Below are positions 25,774-34,245 of a DNA stretch of 64,000 nt, in pieces. This stretch comes from Rhizobiaceae bacterium. Its GTDB lineage: Bacteria; Pseudomonadota; Alphaproteobacteria; Rhizobiales; Rhizobiaceae. Below the pieces are notes generated by a model. It ran no database searches. It was not told the DNA's origin and saw only the letters and a list, made by a program, of their open reading frames with translations. The stretch is from contig JANQMU010000015.1 in assembly GCA_028279875.1 (NCBI GenBank), positions 120,158 through 184,157 on the forward strand, read 5' to 3'. The translations under genes were made by a program, and so were the position numbers. Numbering within the stretch: the stretch's first letter is position 1; each line of letters opens with the position of its first letter.

Positions 25774-26400
25774 CTACGGCCCGGTCTTGCGATAGGCCTG
25801 CCAGGGTTCGATCCGGTAGGTCCAGGGCAGGTTTTCATGCCGCCAGCCTTCGATGGTGCGGTGCCCGCTGGCATCGGTGCCGCCTTCGAATCCGTCCACC
25901 ACGTTCCAGACCCGCGTGAAGCCCGCTGCCGCCAGGAGATCGACCGAGCGTTTCGACCGGCTGCCGGACCGGCAGATCAGGATGATGGTCGACGCTTTCG
26001 TGCCGCCGGCCTCCGTCACGAATTCCTCGACCTGTGAAACAAATTGTTGGTTTCGCACGAAGCCGTATTGTCCGAAATTGGCATTCAAGACGTCGCCGAG
26101 CCGGGCGAAGGGAATGTTGCGGTCGATGGCCACAGGATGACCGACCAGCCCGAACTCCGCCGTGGTTCGCACATCGATGAACAGGATCGAGGGATCCTGT
26201 GTGACGGCCCGGTGGGCCTCGATTGAGGTCAGGTACAGGCCGAGTATGGTTTGCCGGTGCTTTGCCAGGCCCGCCGGGTCGACGGAGGAAACAAGGTCTG
26301 ATGCCCGTGTCTGTGCTGCGGCAGCAAGCATTGCCAGGCCAAAGGCGATGACAATCCGGTGAACATGGCCGAAACCGGTCCTTGTCGAACGTCTCCGCAT
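25774..26400 (-). CDS. Secreted rhodanese-like domain protein
   Basis: A protein of about 208 residues with a basic N-terminus and hydrophobic signal segment (RIVIAFGLAMLAAAAQTRAS), so it is probably periplasmic. The rhodanese domain follows with DPSILFIDVRTTAEF and an active-site loop LICRSGSRSKR whose Cys is intact. Such proteins transfer sulfane sulfur or bind thiol partners. ATG 26400 is chosen, although the frame is open to 26436. It is divergent from a secreted DUF302 protein, suggesting a shared periplasmic sulfur or redox function (inference). Confidence 0.82.
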   Translation of the reverse strand: MRRRSTRTGFGHVHRIVIAFGLAMLAAAAQTRASDLVSSVDPAGLAKHRQTILGLYLTSIEAHRAVTQDPSILFIDVRTTAEFGLVGHPVAIDRNIPFARLGDVLNANFGQYGFVRNQQFVSQVEEFVTEAGGTKASTIILICRSGSRSKRSVDLLAAAGFTRVWNVVDGFEGGTDASGHRTIEGWRHENLPWTYRIEPWQAYRKTGP

Positions 26401-26543
26401 TGACTTCCGTCCCTCCCGGATCAGATTGATGCACACAGCCTAAGGCCGCCGCGCCCGGCTGCGAAGTCACATTGATGCGAGCGGAATACGGAAACCGACA
26501 GACGCACGCATCAGGTTTGAATGGAACCCAGGGGAGTTTTAAG

Positions 26544-27053
26544 ATGATCGACACGGCAATTGGATCACGGGCGATCCCGGCAATCGTCGTAGCATTTCTG
26601 CTGTCCATGGTGTTGATGCCTCAGCCCGCGACAGCGGAGGTAACCGCACGCCAGGGTTGGGTGATCATTCCGACCGGGCATGATTATCCGACGCTTGCCG
26701 ATCGGGTTCTGGCGGCCGCGAAGCAGCACAAGATCGGCGTCGTCAGCCAGGCCTCGGCAACCGTCGGCGCCAAGGCGGTCCTCGACAAGACCATACCCGG
26801 CAACATGGTGATCGGGCTCTATCACCCGCGCTTCGCGGTGCCGATGCTTGAGGCCAGCGTCGCGGCGGGCATCGAGGCGCCTATCCGGGTCTATGTGACG
26901 GAAAACACGGACGGCTCGGCCACCCTGTCGTACAAAGTCCCGAGCTACGTCTTTGCGCCCTATATGAACGAGGGTGGTGAGGCGCTGGCGGCACTGGCGG
27001 CCGAACTGGATATCTTGTTTGCCGCGCTCGCGGCGGATGCCGCGGCGCAGTAG
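26544..27053 (+). CDS. Secreted DUF302 domain protein
   Basis: A 169-residue protein with a signal peptide (IPAIVVAFLLSMVLMPQPATA) followed by a DUF302 domain, seen in TLADRVLAAAKQHKIGVVSQ, VIGLYHPRFAVPMLEASVAA and PIRVYVTENTDGSATLSY. DUF302 proteins form small alpha/beta dimers of unknown function, often near sulfur-oxidation or rhodanese genes. ATG 26544 has GGGGAG about 9 nt upstream. It is divergent from the rhodanese gene across 143 nt. Confidence 0.83.
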   Translation: MIDTAIGSRAIPAIVVAFLLSMVLMPQPATAEVTARQGWVIIPTGHDYPTLADRVLAAAKQHKIGVVSQASATVGAKAVLDKTIPGNMVIGLYHPRFAVPMLEASVAAGIEAPIRVYVTENTDGSATLSYKVPSYVFAPYMNEGGEALAALAAELDILFAALAADAAAQ

Positions 27054-27061
27054 CGCACACA

Positions 27062-28339
27062 TCATTTGACGCGGACCGTTGCGCCATCCGCGATGGTCTG
27101 CGGCAGCGCGTTCAGCGCCTCAATCGAAAAGCCGGCGATTGTCTTGTATTTCGCCGCATGGTCGGCCAGTTCGCCTGGCCGGGTCACATCGTCGATGTGT
27201 TCGAACGATCCGCCGCAACGATCCTCGATCATCTGCAGGACGGCATCCGGGCCGCTGCCGCGATTGGTCAGCACAATCCGCGTCGTTACCGGTCGCATCT
27301 CGTCCTCATAGGCCTCCAGGGCCGGCGGCGCGATGCCGTGTTCGATCAGGCTTGCGCCGAGCTTTCTGGCATCGACAATCGCCTGGCTGGCGCCGTTGGA
27401 TCCCACCGGATAGGTGGGATGCGCGGCATCACCGATGAGCGTCGCCCGGCCATCGGTCCATCGGTCGATTGGATCGCGATCAACCATTGGATATTCATAG
27501 ACCTTGTCGGCACCGGTGATCAGGGCCGGGGCGTCGATCCAGTCGAATTGCCAGTCTTTGAATGCCGGCAGGAAATCGTTCCAGTCGGCCTCTCTGTTCC
27601 AATCCTCCTTGTTCCAGCCCGCATGCGGATCGTAGGTCAGTTCGGCGATCCAGTTGATCGTGGCAAGGCCGGTCTCCGGATCCGGCGCCGAGATCGGATA
27701 AGCAACCAGCCGCTGGGTCGCATGGCCGATGAGCGCCATCGATGCCCCTGTTCTGAAAGGCGGCGCCTGGGTGGTGGCGCGCCACAGAACCGCGCCGCCC
27801 CAGACCGGCGGCCCCTCACCAGGGACGATTTGCGCGCGAATGGCCGAATGAATGCCGTCGGCACCAACAAGAAGGCGCCCCGTTTCCGTTCGCTTTTTGC
27901 CATCTGTGGTCGATACGAGATTAAGGCGAACCGCATCCCCGTCGTTTTCGAAACCCAACACGCGCCATCCGGGCAGGACGCAGTGCGCGCCGGCACGGTC
28001 GATCAGGGTCCGGTGCAGGAGCATCTGCAGAGCGCCGCGATGGATGGAATATTGCGGCCAACGGTAGCCCGCCAAGCGGCCGCGCGGCTCGGTCCAGATC
28101 TCCAGTCCCTTCTTGCTGAACATGCCATATTCGCGGGTCTCGACACCGATCTTCGCCAAGTCATCGGCAAGACCGAGATCGAACAGCTCGCGCACCGCAT
28201 TGGGCTGCAGATTGATCCCGACGCCGAGCGGCTTGAGAGCCTTCACGGATTCGAAGACCCTGAAGGGAACACCGATCTGGTGGCACGTCAGCGCAAGACT
28301 GAGCCCGGCAATGCCGGCACCGGCGATAAGAACTGTCAT
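27062..28339 (-). CDS. PhzS-like flavin monooxygenase
   Basis: A 425-residue class A FAD monooxygenase. Motifs in order: GAGIAGLSLAL (FAD), LKPLGVGINLQPNAV, YSIHRGALQMLLHRTL, GADGIHSAIR, EADWNDFLPAFKDWQFDW, YPMVDRDPIDRW and GDAAHPTYPVGSNGASQAI. This order and wording follow PhzS of Pseudomonas, a phenazine hydroxylase, and related aromatic hydroxylases; no phenazine genes are nearby, so the substrate is probably another aromatic. ATG 28339 is the natural start; the frame is open to 28396 only because the upstream palindrome has no stop. It is divergent from a MarR gene with a 39-bp palindrome between. Confidence 0.88.
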   Translation of the reverse strand: MTVLIAGAGIAGLSLALTCHQIGVPFRVFESVKALKPLGVGINLQPNAVRELFDLGLADDLAKIGVETREYGMFSKKGLEIWTEPRGRLAGYRWPQYSIHRGALQMLLHRTLIDRAGAHCVLPGWRVLGFENDGDAVRLNLVSTTDGKKRTETGRLLVGADGIHSAIRAQIVPGEGPPVWGGAVLWRATTQAPPFRTGASMALIGHATQRLVAYPISAPDPETGLATINWIAELTYDPHAGWNKEDWNREADWNDFLPAFKDWQFDWIDAPALITGADKVYEYPMVDRDPIDRWTDGRATLIGDAAHPTYPVGSNGASQAIVDARKLGASLIEHGIAPPALEAYEDEMRPVTTRIVLTNRGSGPDAVLQMIEDRCGGSFEHIDDVTRPGELADHAAKYKTIAGFSIEALNALPQTIADGATVRVK

Positions 28340-28360
28340 GACGGCACTCCCGGGCTGTTT

Positions 28361-28399
28361 CCTTTGATATTCGTTTATGTCATAAACGAATATCAAAGG
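28361..28399. promoter_or_regulatory. Perfect 39-bp palindrome in divergent promoter (MarR operator candidate)
   Basis: The left arm CCTTTGATATTCGTTTATG (28361-28379) and its exact reverse complement (28381-28399) are separated by a single T at 28380, giving 19 of 19 paired positions. It lies 21 nt from the monooxygenase start and 44 nt from the MarR start, in the middle of their shared promoter. Its AT-rich centre TTATG-T-CATAA looks like MarR sites. The arm length is unusual for one dimer. Confidence 0.75.
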
Positions 28400-28443
28400 C
28401 CGACAGCGAAGTAAACTGCGGTCGCGCTACCGGGGAGCCCAAC

Positions 28444-28929
28444 GTGCCGGACAAGACACGAAGCGAAACAACGGACACACTCGACCACGGAATGCTGCAC
28501 GATCTGCTTGGGCACCTTCTGCGGCACGCCTTCAACAGGGGGCAGGTGGTGTTCTCCGAGGTCTTTGCCGACCAAGCCGTCACACCGCTGCAGTTCATGA
28601 TGGTTGAACTGATCGCGAAAAACCCGGATGTGACCCATTCGCAGATCGGACGCTCGATGGGAACATCGGCCTCGGTGGTCACCATGACCCTGAAACCGCT
28701 GATCGCGGCGGGCCAGATTGCCGGAACCGCCTCGCGCAGCGACCGGCGCAGAATGTGCTATCGTCTGACGCCGTCCGGTGAACGCTGGTATGCAGGGCTG
28801 CGCCCGAAAATCCGGCAATGCGAGGACCGGTTTGCACAGGCGCTGACACCGACCCAGCGGACTGAACTGGCTGCCATGTTGCGGCTGCTTTCGGGGCTTG
28901 ATCAAACAGGTCCAGCCGGGAGCACATAG
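28444..28929 (+). CDS. MarR family transcriptional regulator
   Basis: A 161-residue MarR protein: VTPLQFMMVELIAKNPDVTH, then the recognition helix region QIGRSMGTSASVVTMTLKPL and the wing TASRSDRRRMCYRLTPSG. It probably represses the divergent PhzS-like monooxygenase through the 39-bp palindrome and is released by an aromatic ligand. The start is GTG 28444; no ATG in this frame precedes the first helix. Confidence 0.87.
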   Translation: MPDKTRSETTDTLDHGMLHDLLGHLLRHAFNRGQVVFSEVFADQAVTPLQFMMVELIAKNPDVTHSQIGRSMGTSASVVTMTLKPLIAAGQIAGTASRSDRRRMCYRLTPSGERWYAGLRPKIRQCEDRFAQALTPTQRTELAAMLRLLSGLDQTGPAGST

Positions 28930-29175
28930 TGGCGGCTTTCATTCAGGTGCCGTTCATAATGGCGGTGCGATAAGGCTGAGGCGATCGCATTTGCAAACCC
29001 GAAACCGGGCCTTGCGGAAGGCACAACGAAACCGGATCCACCTGCGGTGTCCGGCGGCGTTGTCCGCAGGCTTCAGTCCCGTGATTGCACCATGCGATTG
29101 GAGAGCTGGCATGGCCACCGCCCGGCCATGCCTGTTGGGGGACCGGGCGCTTCTGCTGGAAGTGCCCGGTTTCGC

Positions 29176-30336
29176 TCAGCGCGCTTTCGCCATTGCGACG
29201 ATTCCGAATGCCGGACCCAGGGCCAGACCGGCCAGAACGAGCGGCCATCCGAAATGGTCAGCCAGCAGCGGTGTAACCTGCACCGTGCCGAATGTCAGCG
29301 CAAATCCCAGGGCCGTCTGGAACGTCATCAGGCTGCCGGCCATATCGGGCGGCGAATAGTCGGCGACCAGCGCCGAAAACTGTGCCGAGTCGGGAATGAT
29401 AGTGGCGCCCCAGACAATGATCAGTGCGAATGTCAGCCAGACCGGGCCGCCAAATGTCAGCGCCGTGGCGAGCGCTGACGCGCCGCTCAACACCATGGCG
29501 ATCAAGGCGATATTCGCCTTGCCGATGCGGTCGGCCGCGAACCCGGCTAGGACACAGGTCACGGCGCCGGCCGCGATGGCCACAAAGGCGGTTGCCGTCC
29601 CGAACATCCGGGCCTCCCCGGCCGCCAGTGTGGCACTGTACGACACGGTTGCGGCAACGCCGATCCAGGCCCACATGGCGTAGAGCTCCCACATATGGCC
29701 GAGATAACCGGCATAGGCGAGACGGACTCGCCGGTTGGTCCAGGCGGTGGTGATGGTGCGCGGGTCGAAGCGCGCCGCAACGGCATGGTCCGGACCAAGG
29801 GCAATCCAAAGACACAGCAATCCGGCGACGACAGCGGCCAGCGAGGTCACACCGATGGTCACGCGCCAGTCCGCGCCGCCAAGCAGCGCAACAAGATGAG
29901 GCGATGCCGATCCAAGGGTCAGCGCCCCGACCAGCGTGCCGACCAGAAGACCGCGGTCGCTGCGGCCCCAGCCGACCGCAATCTTCATACCGACCGGATA
30001 GACGCCGGCCAGCAGGGCACCGGTCATCAGCCGGGCGCCGATTGCAGCGAGCCCGCCCGGATCGACGACGAGAAGCGAGGCGTTGATCACACCGGCGGCC
30101 AGCGCCGACAGCGCGAAAACACGGCGCGGGTCGAAGCGGTCGGCAAGACCGAAAAAAGCCGACACCAGCGCGCCGATCACAAATCCGGCCTGGACACCGC
30201 TCGACAAAGCCGCCTGCCGAAATTCGGAAATGTCGAACTCCGCCGCCATTTCCGGAAGGATGGCAGCCGAGACGAACCAGAGCGACATCGCCAGAACTTC
30301 GGCGACCATCAACAATGCGAGAGATCTGATTTTCAT
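29176..30336 (-). CDS. MFS transporter
   Basis: A 386-residue MFS protein with about 12 helices, starting SLALLMVAEVLAMSLWFVSA. Loop 2-3 is GLADRFDPRRVFALS and the mid-loop contains LCLWIALGPDHAVAARFDPR. The substrate is unknown. It may export or import the compound handled by the nearby flavin monooxygenase, but a 246-nt gap and opposite orientation to marR make this only a guess. Confidence 0.82.
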   Translation of the reverse strand: MKIRSLALLMVAEVLAMSLWFVSAAILPEMAAEFDISEFRQAALSSGVQAGFVIGALVSAFFGLADRFDPRRVFALSALAAGVINASLLVVDPGGLAAIGARLMTGALLAGVYPVGMKIAVGWGRSDRGLLVGTLVGALTLGSASPHLVALLGGADWRVTIGVTSLAAVVAGLLCLWIALGPDHAVAARFDPRTITTAWTNRRVRLAYAGYLGHMWELYAMWAWIGVAATVSYSATLAAGEARMFGTATAFVAIAAGAVTCVLAGFAADRIGKANIALIAMVLSGASALATALTFGGPVWLTFALIIVWGATIIPDSAQFSALVADYSPPDMAGSLMTFQTALGFALTFGTVQVTPLLADHFGWPLVLAGLALGPAFGIVAMAKAR

Positions 30337-30599
30337 CGTTGGCTGCCCGCCATTCCCCTCTGCGCCTTCAGTATCCCGATCCGAAAGCCGACAGGATGCA
30401 CAAGCAGCATTGATTGAAGCGACCCGTCAACCAAAAACGGTTCCATTGCCGATATTGTCCAGGGTGTGACGGGTTTGAAACCCGGCTGCGCGGCGGGGTG
30501 GTTTCACCCCGTCCGGTTGTGGCTCTCCGGTGCATCAATCCGGCAGAATCCGGGGTGAATGAATCCGTGCGTTAACTTATTGCTTGTGCAGTTTTATTG

Positions 30600-30722
30600 T
30601 GCTAACTTCTAAGTTGCGGCACGGCATACCGTTCGGCAACCCCGACTGTTGATGTGGTTTTGTGTCCGCGTGTATCTTCCTATCGGATTCCAATTACCGC
30701 CGCTTTTGCGGCGGTTTTTTTT
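30600..30722 (+). ncRNA. Candidate small RNA ending at an intrinsic terminator
   Basis: A plus-strand terminator with no upstream gene on its strand implies a short independent transcript. Short hairpins precede it: AACTT-CT-AAGTT near 30604-30615, ACGG-CATA-CCGT near 30621-30632 and TCGG-CAACC-CCGA near 30634-30646. The 5' end and promoter are not defined. It could instead be a leader with attenuator for the acyltransferase gene 170 nt downstream. I recognise no known RNA family. Confidence 0.3.
30696..30722 (+). terminator. Intrinsic terminator (orphan)
   Basis: Perfect arms ACCGCCGC (30696-30703) and GCGGCGGT (30708-30715) with loop TTTT are followed by an uninterrupted T run to 30722. 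This is the strongest rho-independent terminator in the window. Confidence 0.85.
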
Positions 30723-30892
30723 ATCAACAGGCGCGTCCGGCCTCCCATGCCATCAGACTTCATTTACCATAGGGGCCGGATCCCGCCGTGCCGGTCCCGG
30801 CGCCGGCCTGTTCCTTAACCTGTTCCATGTAGCAATCATTGCAAATCGCGGCCCGCACCGGGTCGCGGTCAAGACGGGTAGGGCGCTTGTGA

Positions 30893-31993
30893 ATGCTTTG
30901 GGCTGCGCGTTTGGCACTGCAATTTGAAACCGTATCATCCTTCGATTTTCACGGTGACGAGTATGCGGCATTGTGTGCCGGGTCGGATATACACGGCTTT
31001 CAGCACCCGATCTGGCTGGATGCGTTTTACCGGCACCTTGCGCCCAATCGCGGCGCCAGGCCTTATTTCCTGACGGCCCGGCGGCAGGATACCGGCGCGC
31101 TCGAACTGGTTCTGCCGCTGATATTGCGACGCAAATGGGGATTCAGGCTGCTTGAAACGGCCGATCTGGGCGTGTCGGATTATGTTTGCCCGGTGGGTTC
31201 AAAGGCCGCCTGGTCGACCCTCGAACAGATGCCCGGCGTCAGCAGGGACGTGCTGGCGGCTTTGCCCGGATTCGACCTGTTTCGCATTCGCCCGGTCCGC
31301 CAGGAAGACTGTTACCGCTTCCAGTTGCTTTTTGCCGCCGATCCGGTGCCGTTGGGCTTTTCATCCCATGCGATCGACCTGGAGCCGCCATTCGAGGATT
31401 GGCGCAAATCGGCTCTGAATGCGTCGCTGCGCAAGATGATCGACCGCAAGGCCCGCAAGCTGCGCCGCGAACACGACATACATATCGAGGAACTCAAGGA
31501 CCCCGACGCCATTGCCGCGGCGATTGACGCTCTGGCCACCTTGCGTGCCGGACGTTTTGACGGCGACATGATCCGGCAGGACTTTGCCCTCGACTTTTAT
31601 CGCGACGTCGCCATCCGGGGTGCTTCTGAAGGCCTTGCCGGCACCTGGCGCATGCGCGCCGGCGACGACACCGTCGCAATCGTCTTCGGACTGACCCATG
31701 GTGGGCGGTATTATTACCTTCTCATCGGATGCGACTATGAGCGGTTTGGCCGCTATTCGCCGGGACTTCAGATGTATGATGCCGTGATCAAGGGCTGGAT
31801 GGAGAAGGGCGGCACCTGCTTCGATTTCACCATCGGGGATGAGGATTTCAAGATGAAATTCGGCACGACTGCGACGCCGATCCATGCCTTTTTGATTGCC
31901 CACGGTCTGGCCGGACGGCTCGCGAAGGCCGTTCTCTCGAGGAGATATCGCCGCGCGGCGACGCCCGATGCGGGGGTGAAAGATGACGCCTGA
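30893..31993 (+). CDS. GNAT/FemAB-like acyltransferase
   Basis: A 366-residue protein of the Acetyltransf_6 (BioF2/FemAB-like GNAT) type: PIWLDAFYRHLAPN and LVLPLILRRKWGFRLLE in the N-terminal half, then ASLRKMIDRKARKLRREHDI and a second GNAT-like core with YYYLLIGCDYERFGRYSPGL and CFDFTIGDEDFKMKFG. Relatives act in cell-envelope or exopolysaccharide biosynthesis, with an unknown acyl acceptor here. The 3' end overlaps the PIG-L gene by 11 nt, so the two are co-translated. The start ATG 30893 has only a weak ribosome site. Confidence 0.8.
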   Translation: MLWAARLALQFETVSSFDFHGDEYAALCAGSDIHGFQHPIWLDAFYRHLAPNRGARPYFLTARRQDTGALELVLPLILRRKWGFRLLETADLGVSDYVCPVGSKAAWSTLEQMPGVSRDVLAALPGFDLFRIRPVRQEDCYRFQLLFAADPVPLGFSSHAIDLEPPFEDWRKSALNASLRKMIDRKARKLRREHDIHIEELKDPDAIAAAIDALATLRAGRFDGDMIRQDFALDFYRDVAIRGASEGLAGTWRMRAGDDTVAIVFGLTHGGRYYYLLIGCDYERFGRYSPGLQMYDAVIKGWMEKGGTCFDFTIGDEDFKMKFGTTATPIHAFLIAHGLAGRLAKAVLSRRYRRAATPDAGVKDDA

Positions 31994-32774
31994 CGAAATG
32001 CTCGAAAACTCAGTGATCATCGCCGCGCATCCCGATGACGAACTGCTCTGGTTTGGCGCCATCCTCAAGAAAGTCGATCGCGTGGTGATGGTCTATCAGG
32101 ATTACTGGCCGGACCCGAAGGTCGGCACCGCCCGCGCCGCGGTGCTCAAGGACTATCCGCGCGACGACGTCATGTCGCTCGAAATTCCAGAGGCTGCGAC
32201 CCATAGCTGTGCCGATTGGCGAAACCCGCGTCTTGATGAATTCGGCATTGAACTGGGCGTCGAGGCGCGGCTTCGCGACATAAAGCAGCAGATCAAGCGG
32301 CTGGTCGGCCGGAGCGCAGCGCCGCGCGGTGGCATCAGCGCCAACTACAAGGCCAATTTCCACACGCTCTATGACAGGCTGAAGGACCTGTTGACCCCCC
32401 AGATGAATGTGTTCACCCACAATCCCTGGGGCGAATATGGACATGAAGACCATATTCAGGTCTACCGTGCGGTCGACCGGCTGCGGCGGGAAATCGGATT
32501 TCGGCAATGGATGAGCAACTATTGCACCGAGCGGTCATTACCGCTCGCCATGCGCTACTTCGACAACAGGCCAAGGGACTATGTCCAACTGCCGGTCGAT
32601 ACGGAATTTGCCGATCAGGTCGCCGACGTGTTCCGACGCAACGGATGCTGGACCTGGGCCGATAACTGGCAATGGTTCCCGTTCGAACTCTATTGCGAGG
32701 CGCCGACGGAGGAAAGCCGGGCCGACGGCCAGCCGCACATGCTGCCGCTCAACATGTTCCGGTTTGGCCATTGA
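31983..32774 (+). CDS. PIG-L family deacetylase
   Basis: A 263-residue LmbE/PIG-L fold protein. The zinc-binding AHPDDE motif is at residues 15-20, and GEYGHEDH around 151-157 supplies the second metal His, as in N-acetylglucosaminyl-PI and mycothiol or bacillithiol deacetylases. It removes an acetyl group from an amino sugar or related conjugate. Overlap with the FemAB-like gene suggests paired acylation and deacylation steps on one glycan or lipid intermediate. Confidence 0.87.
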   Translation: MTPDEMLENSVIIAAHPDDELLWFGAILKKVDRVVMVYQDYWPDPKVGTARAAVLKDYPRDDVMSLEIPEAATHSCADWRNPRLDEFGIELGVEARLRDIKQQIKRLVGRSAAPRGGISANYKANFHTLYDRLKDLLTPQMNVFTHNPWGEYGHEDHIQVYRAVDRLRREIGFRQWMSNYCTERSLPLAMRYFDNRPRDYVQLPVDTEFADQVADVFRRNGCWTWADNWQWFPFELYCEAPTEESRADGQPHMLPLNMFRFGH

Positions 32775-32834
32775 CGCACTTCCGGAACGGCCGGCACGCC
32801 CCGAAACCGTTTGGCGAGGCGTCCCGGCTGCCGT

Positions 32835-33446
32835 TCAGGTCAATTCCGAGGCCTTCGTGATGATGTGGGTCGCCAGGCCATATTCGATCGCCTCGCTGGC
32901 CGACAGCCAGAAGTCACGGTCGGTGTCCTGTTCGATTTTGGCCAGATCCTGACCGGTGGCTTCGGCAAACAGCCGGTTCAGCCGGTCTTTCATCAGCGTG
33001 ATTTCCCGTGCCTGGATTTCGATATCCGTCGCCTTGCCGCCGATCCCGCCGCTCGGTGCGTGCAGCAGGAACCGGGTGTTCGGCAGCGTGTACCGGTCCT
33101 CCTTGTCCGCCGCGATATAGATAAGGGCACCGGCGCTGGCGACCCATCCGGAGCCCAGAACACGAACCCGCGGTTCGATGAATTTGATGGTGTCATGCAC
33201 CATGTCGCCGGATTCGACATGCCCGCCCGGCGAGGAGATGATGACCGTAATCGGGTCATTGCTGGCATTGGCGAGCGCCAGGAGGTTGACGCAGACCTTT
33301 TCGGCAAGGTTGTGGTTGATTTCGCCGGTCACCATGACAATGCGCGATTCGAAATAATGTTTCTCAACCAGCCAGGAACCGCCGGCCTTTTCCTTCGGCC
33401 GTTCGTCATCATCGTCCAGGCGGATGTATTTTCCGTATTGCGTCAT
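32835..33446 (-). CDS. ClpP-like protease subunit (paralog)
   Basis: A 203-residue ClpP-fold serine protease. The catalytic triad is Ser104 (WVASAGALIYIAA), His129 (RFLLHAPSGG) and Asp174 (QDTDRDFWLSASEAIEYGL). The loop SSPGGHVESG is also conserved. Compared with canonical ClpP, the Ser motif reads VASAG rather than AASMG, and the N-terminus has an acidic stretch DDDDERPKEK in place of the usual axial loop start. No clpX or clpA gene is beside it, so this is likely a second, specialised ClpP. ATG 33446 has GAGG 6 nt upstream. Confidence 0.85.
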   Translation of the reverse strand: MTQYGKYIRLDDDDERPKEKAGGSWLVEKHYFESRIVMVTGEINHNLAEKVCVNLLALANASNDPITVIISSPGGHVESGDMVHDTIKFIEPRVRVLGSGWVASAGALIYIAADKEDRYTLPNTRFLLHAPSGGIGGKATDIEIQAREITLMKDRLNRLFAEATGQDLAKIEQDTDRDFWLSASEAIEYGLATHIITKASELT

Positions 33447-33675
33447 TTGATACCTCACCACAACTGAAGGGACGTCCACATTCGGCGGCAGACAGCCGCC
33501 ACGGACCGTGCAAACCCGTTTTACGTCAACGGATCGGCACACCATAGTCCCATTAGTCAGATTCGGTTATGGATTGTACAGTCTGATGCGTGCAAAGCCG
33601 GCAAGAGCGGCGCGTCCGGGCGGGAATACCGGCCGCGCGGTCCTCGACGGCCATGAACCAGCAACGGAGACAACA

Positions 33676-33990
33676 ATGTCCTGGATCATCCTTTTTCTCG
33701 CCGGTCTCACGGAAATCGGCTGGGCCGTCGGATTGAAATACACCGACGGGTTTCGCCTGTTCTGGCCGACTGTCGCGACGGTTGCGGCCATGGCGGTCAG
33801 CATCTGGCTGCTCGCCGTGGCGATGCGGACATTGCCGCTCGGCACGGCCTATGCCGTTTGGACCGGTATCGGCACCGTCGGAACGGTCATCTTCGGGATC
33901 ATGGTGCTCGGCGAGCCCGCAAGCCTCGCCCGCGTCGGCTGTATCGTGCTCATCGTTTGCGGGATCGCCGGCCTCAAACTGATCACCTGA
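33676..33990 (+). CDS. Small multidrug resistance (SugE/Gdx-type) exporter
   Basis: A 104-residue, four-helix SMR protein. Glu13 in [16 protein letters not shown] is the conserved proton/substrate site, and [19 protein letters not shown] plus [14 protein letters not shown] fit the Gdx (SugE) subgroup that exports guanidinium. The start ATG 33676 follows GGAGA. I searched the 130 nt upstream by eye for a guanidine riboswitch and found none. A GC-rich hairpin follows the gene. Confidence 0.88.
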   Translation: MSWIILFLAGLTEIGWAVGLKYTDGFRLFWPTVATVAAMAVSIWLLAVAMRTLPLGTAYAVWTGIGTVGTVIFGIMVLGEPASLARVGCIVLIVCGIAGLKLIT

Positions 33991-34245
33991 TCCAAGGCGC
34001 CAGGTGCGGCGGCGGCGTCAGAAGTTCTGATTTTCACCGCCGCCCCCGATCCCTTCCCGGATTGATGCCGATGCCACCCGTAGGCGTTGCCGCGGCCTGA
34101 ATTATTTATCAAAGAATCCGCTACATAGACGCGATATTGCACCGAAAATCTCAACTTGAATGTGCTGGATTTCGGACAGGCTTCGTGCCTATACTCGCGC
34201 CAATCCCTGGAAACGGTCGGGACCGGGTAAAACAAAGGGAAGAGC

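Larger units (their letters stand above)
30337..30892. other. Gene-free stretch with orphan terminator
   Basis: No protein-coding gene is credible in these 556 nt. It lies between the 5' end of an MFS gene on the minus strand and a plus-strand acyltransferase gene. It holds hairpin-forming sequence from about 30600 to 30660 and a textbook intrinsic terminator at 30696-30722 with no gene to terminate. Confidence 0.5.

Noticed and set aside
28930-29175. Possible decayed gene or RNA between marR and the MFS gene
   Set aside because: No frame keeps protein-like composition, no ribosome site, no tRNA-like fold; only a GC-rich hairpin CATGGCC/GGCCATG near 29110-29135.
33546-33675. Guanidine riboswitch upstream of the SugE/Gdx-type gene
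   Set aside because: Neither the ykkC core nor paired ACGR hairpins of guanidine-II are visible; only unspecific GC-rich stems.
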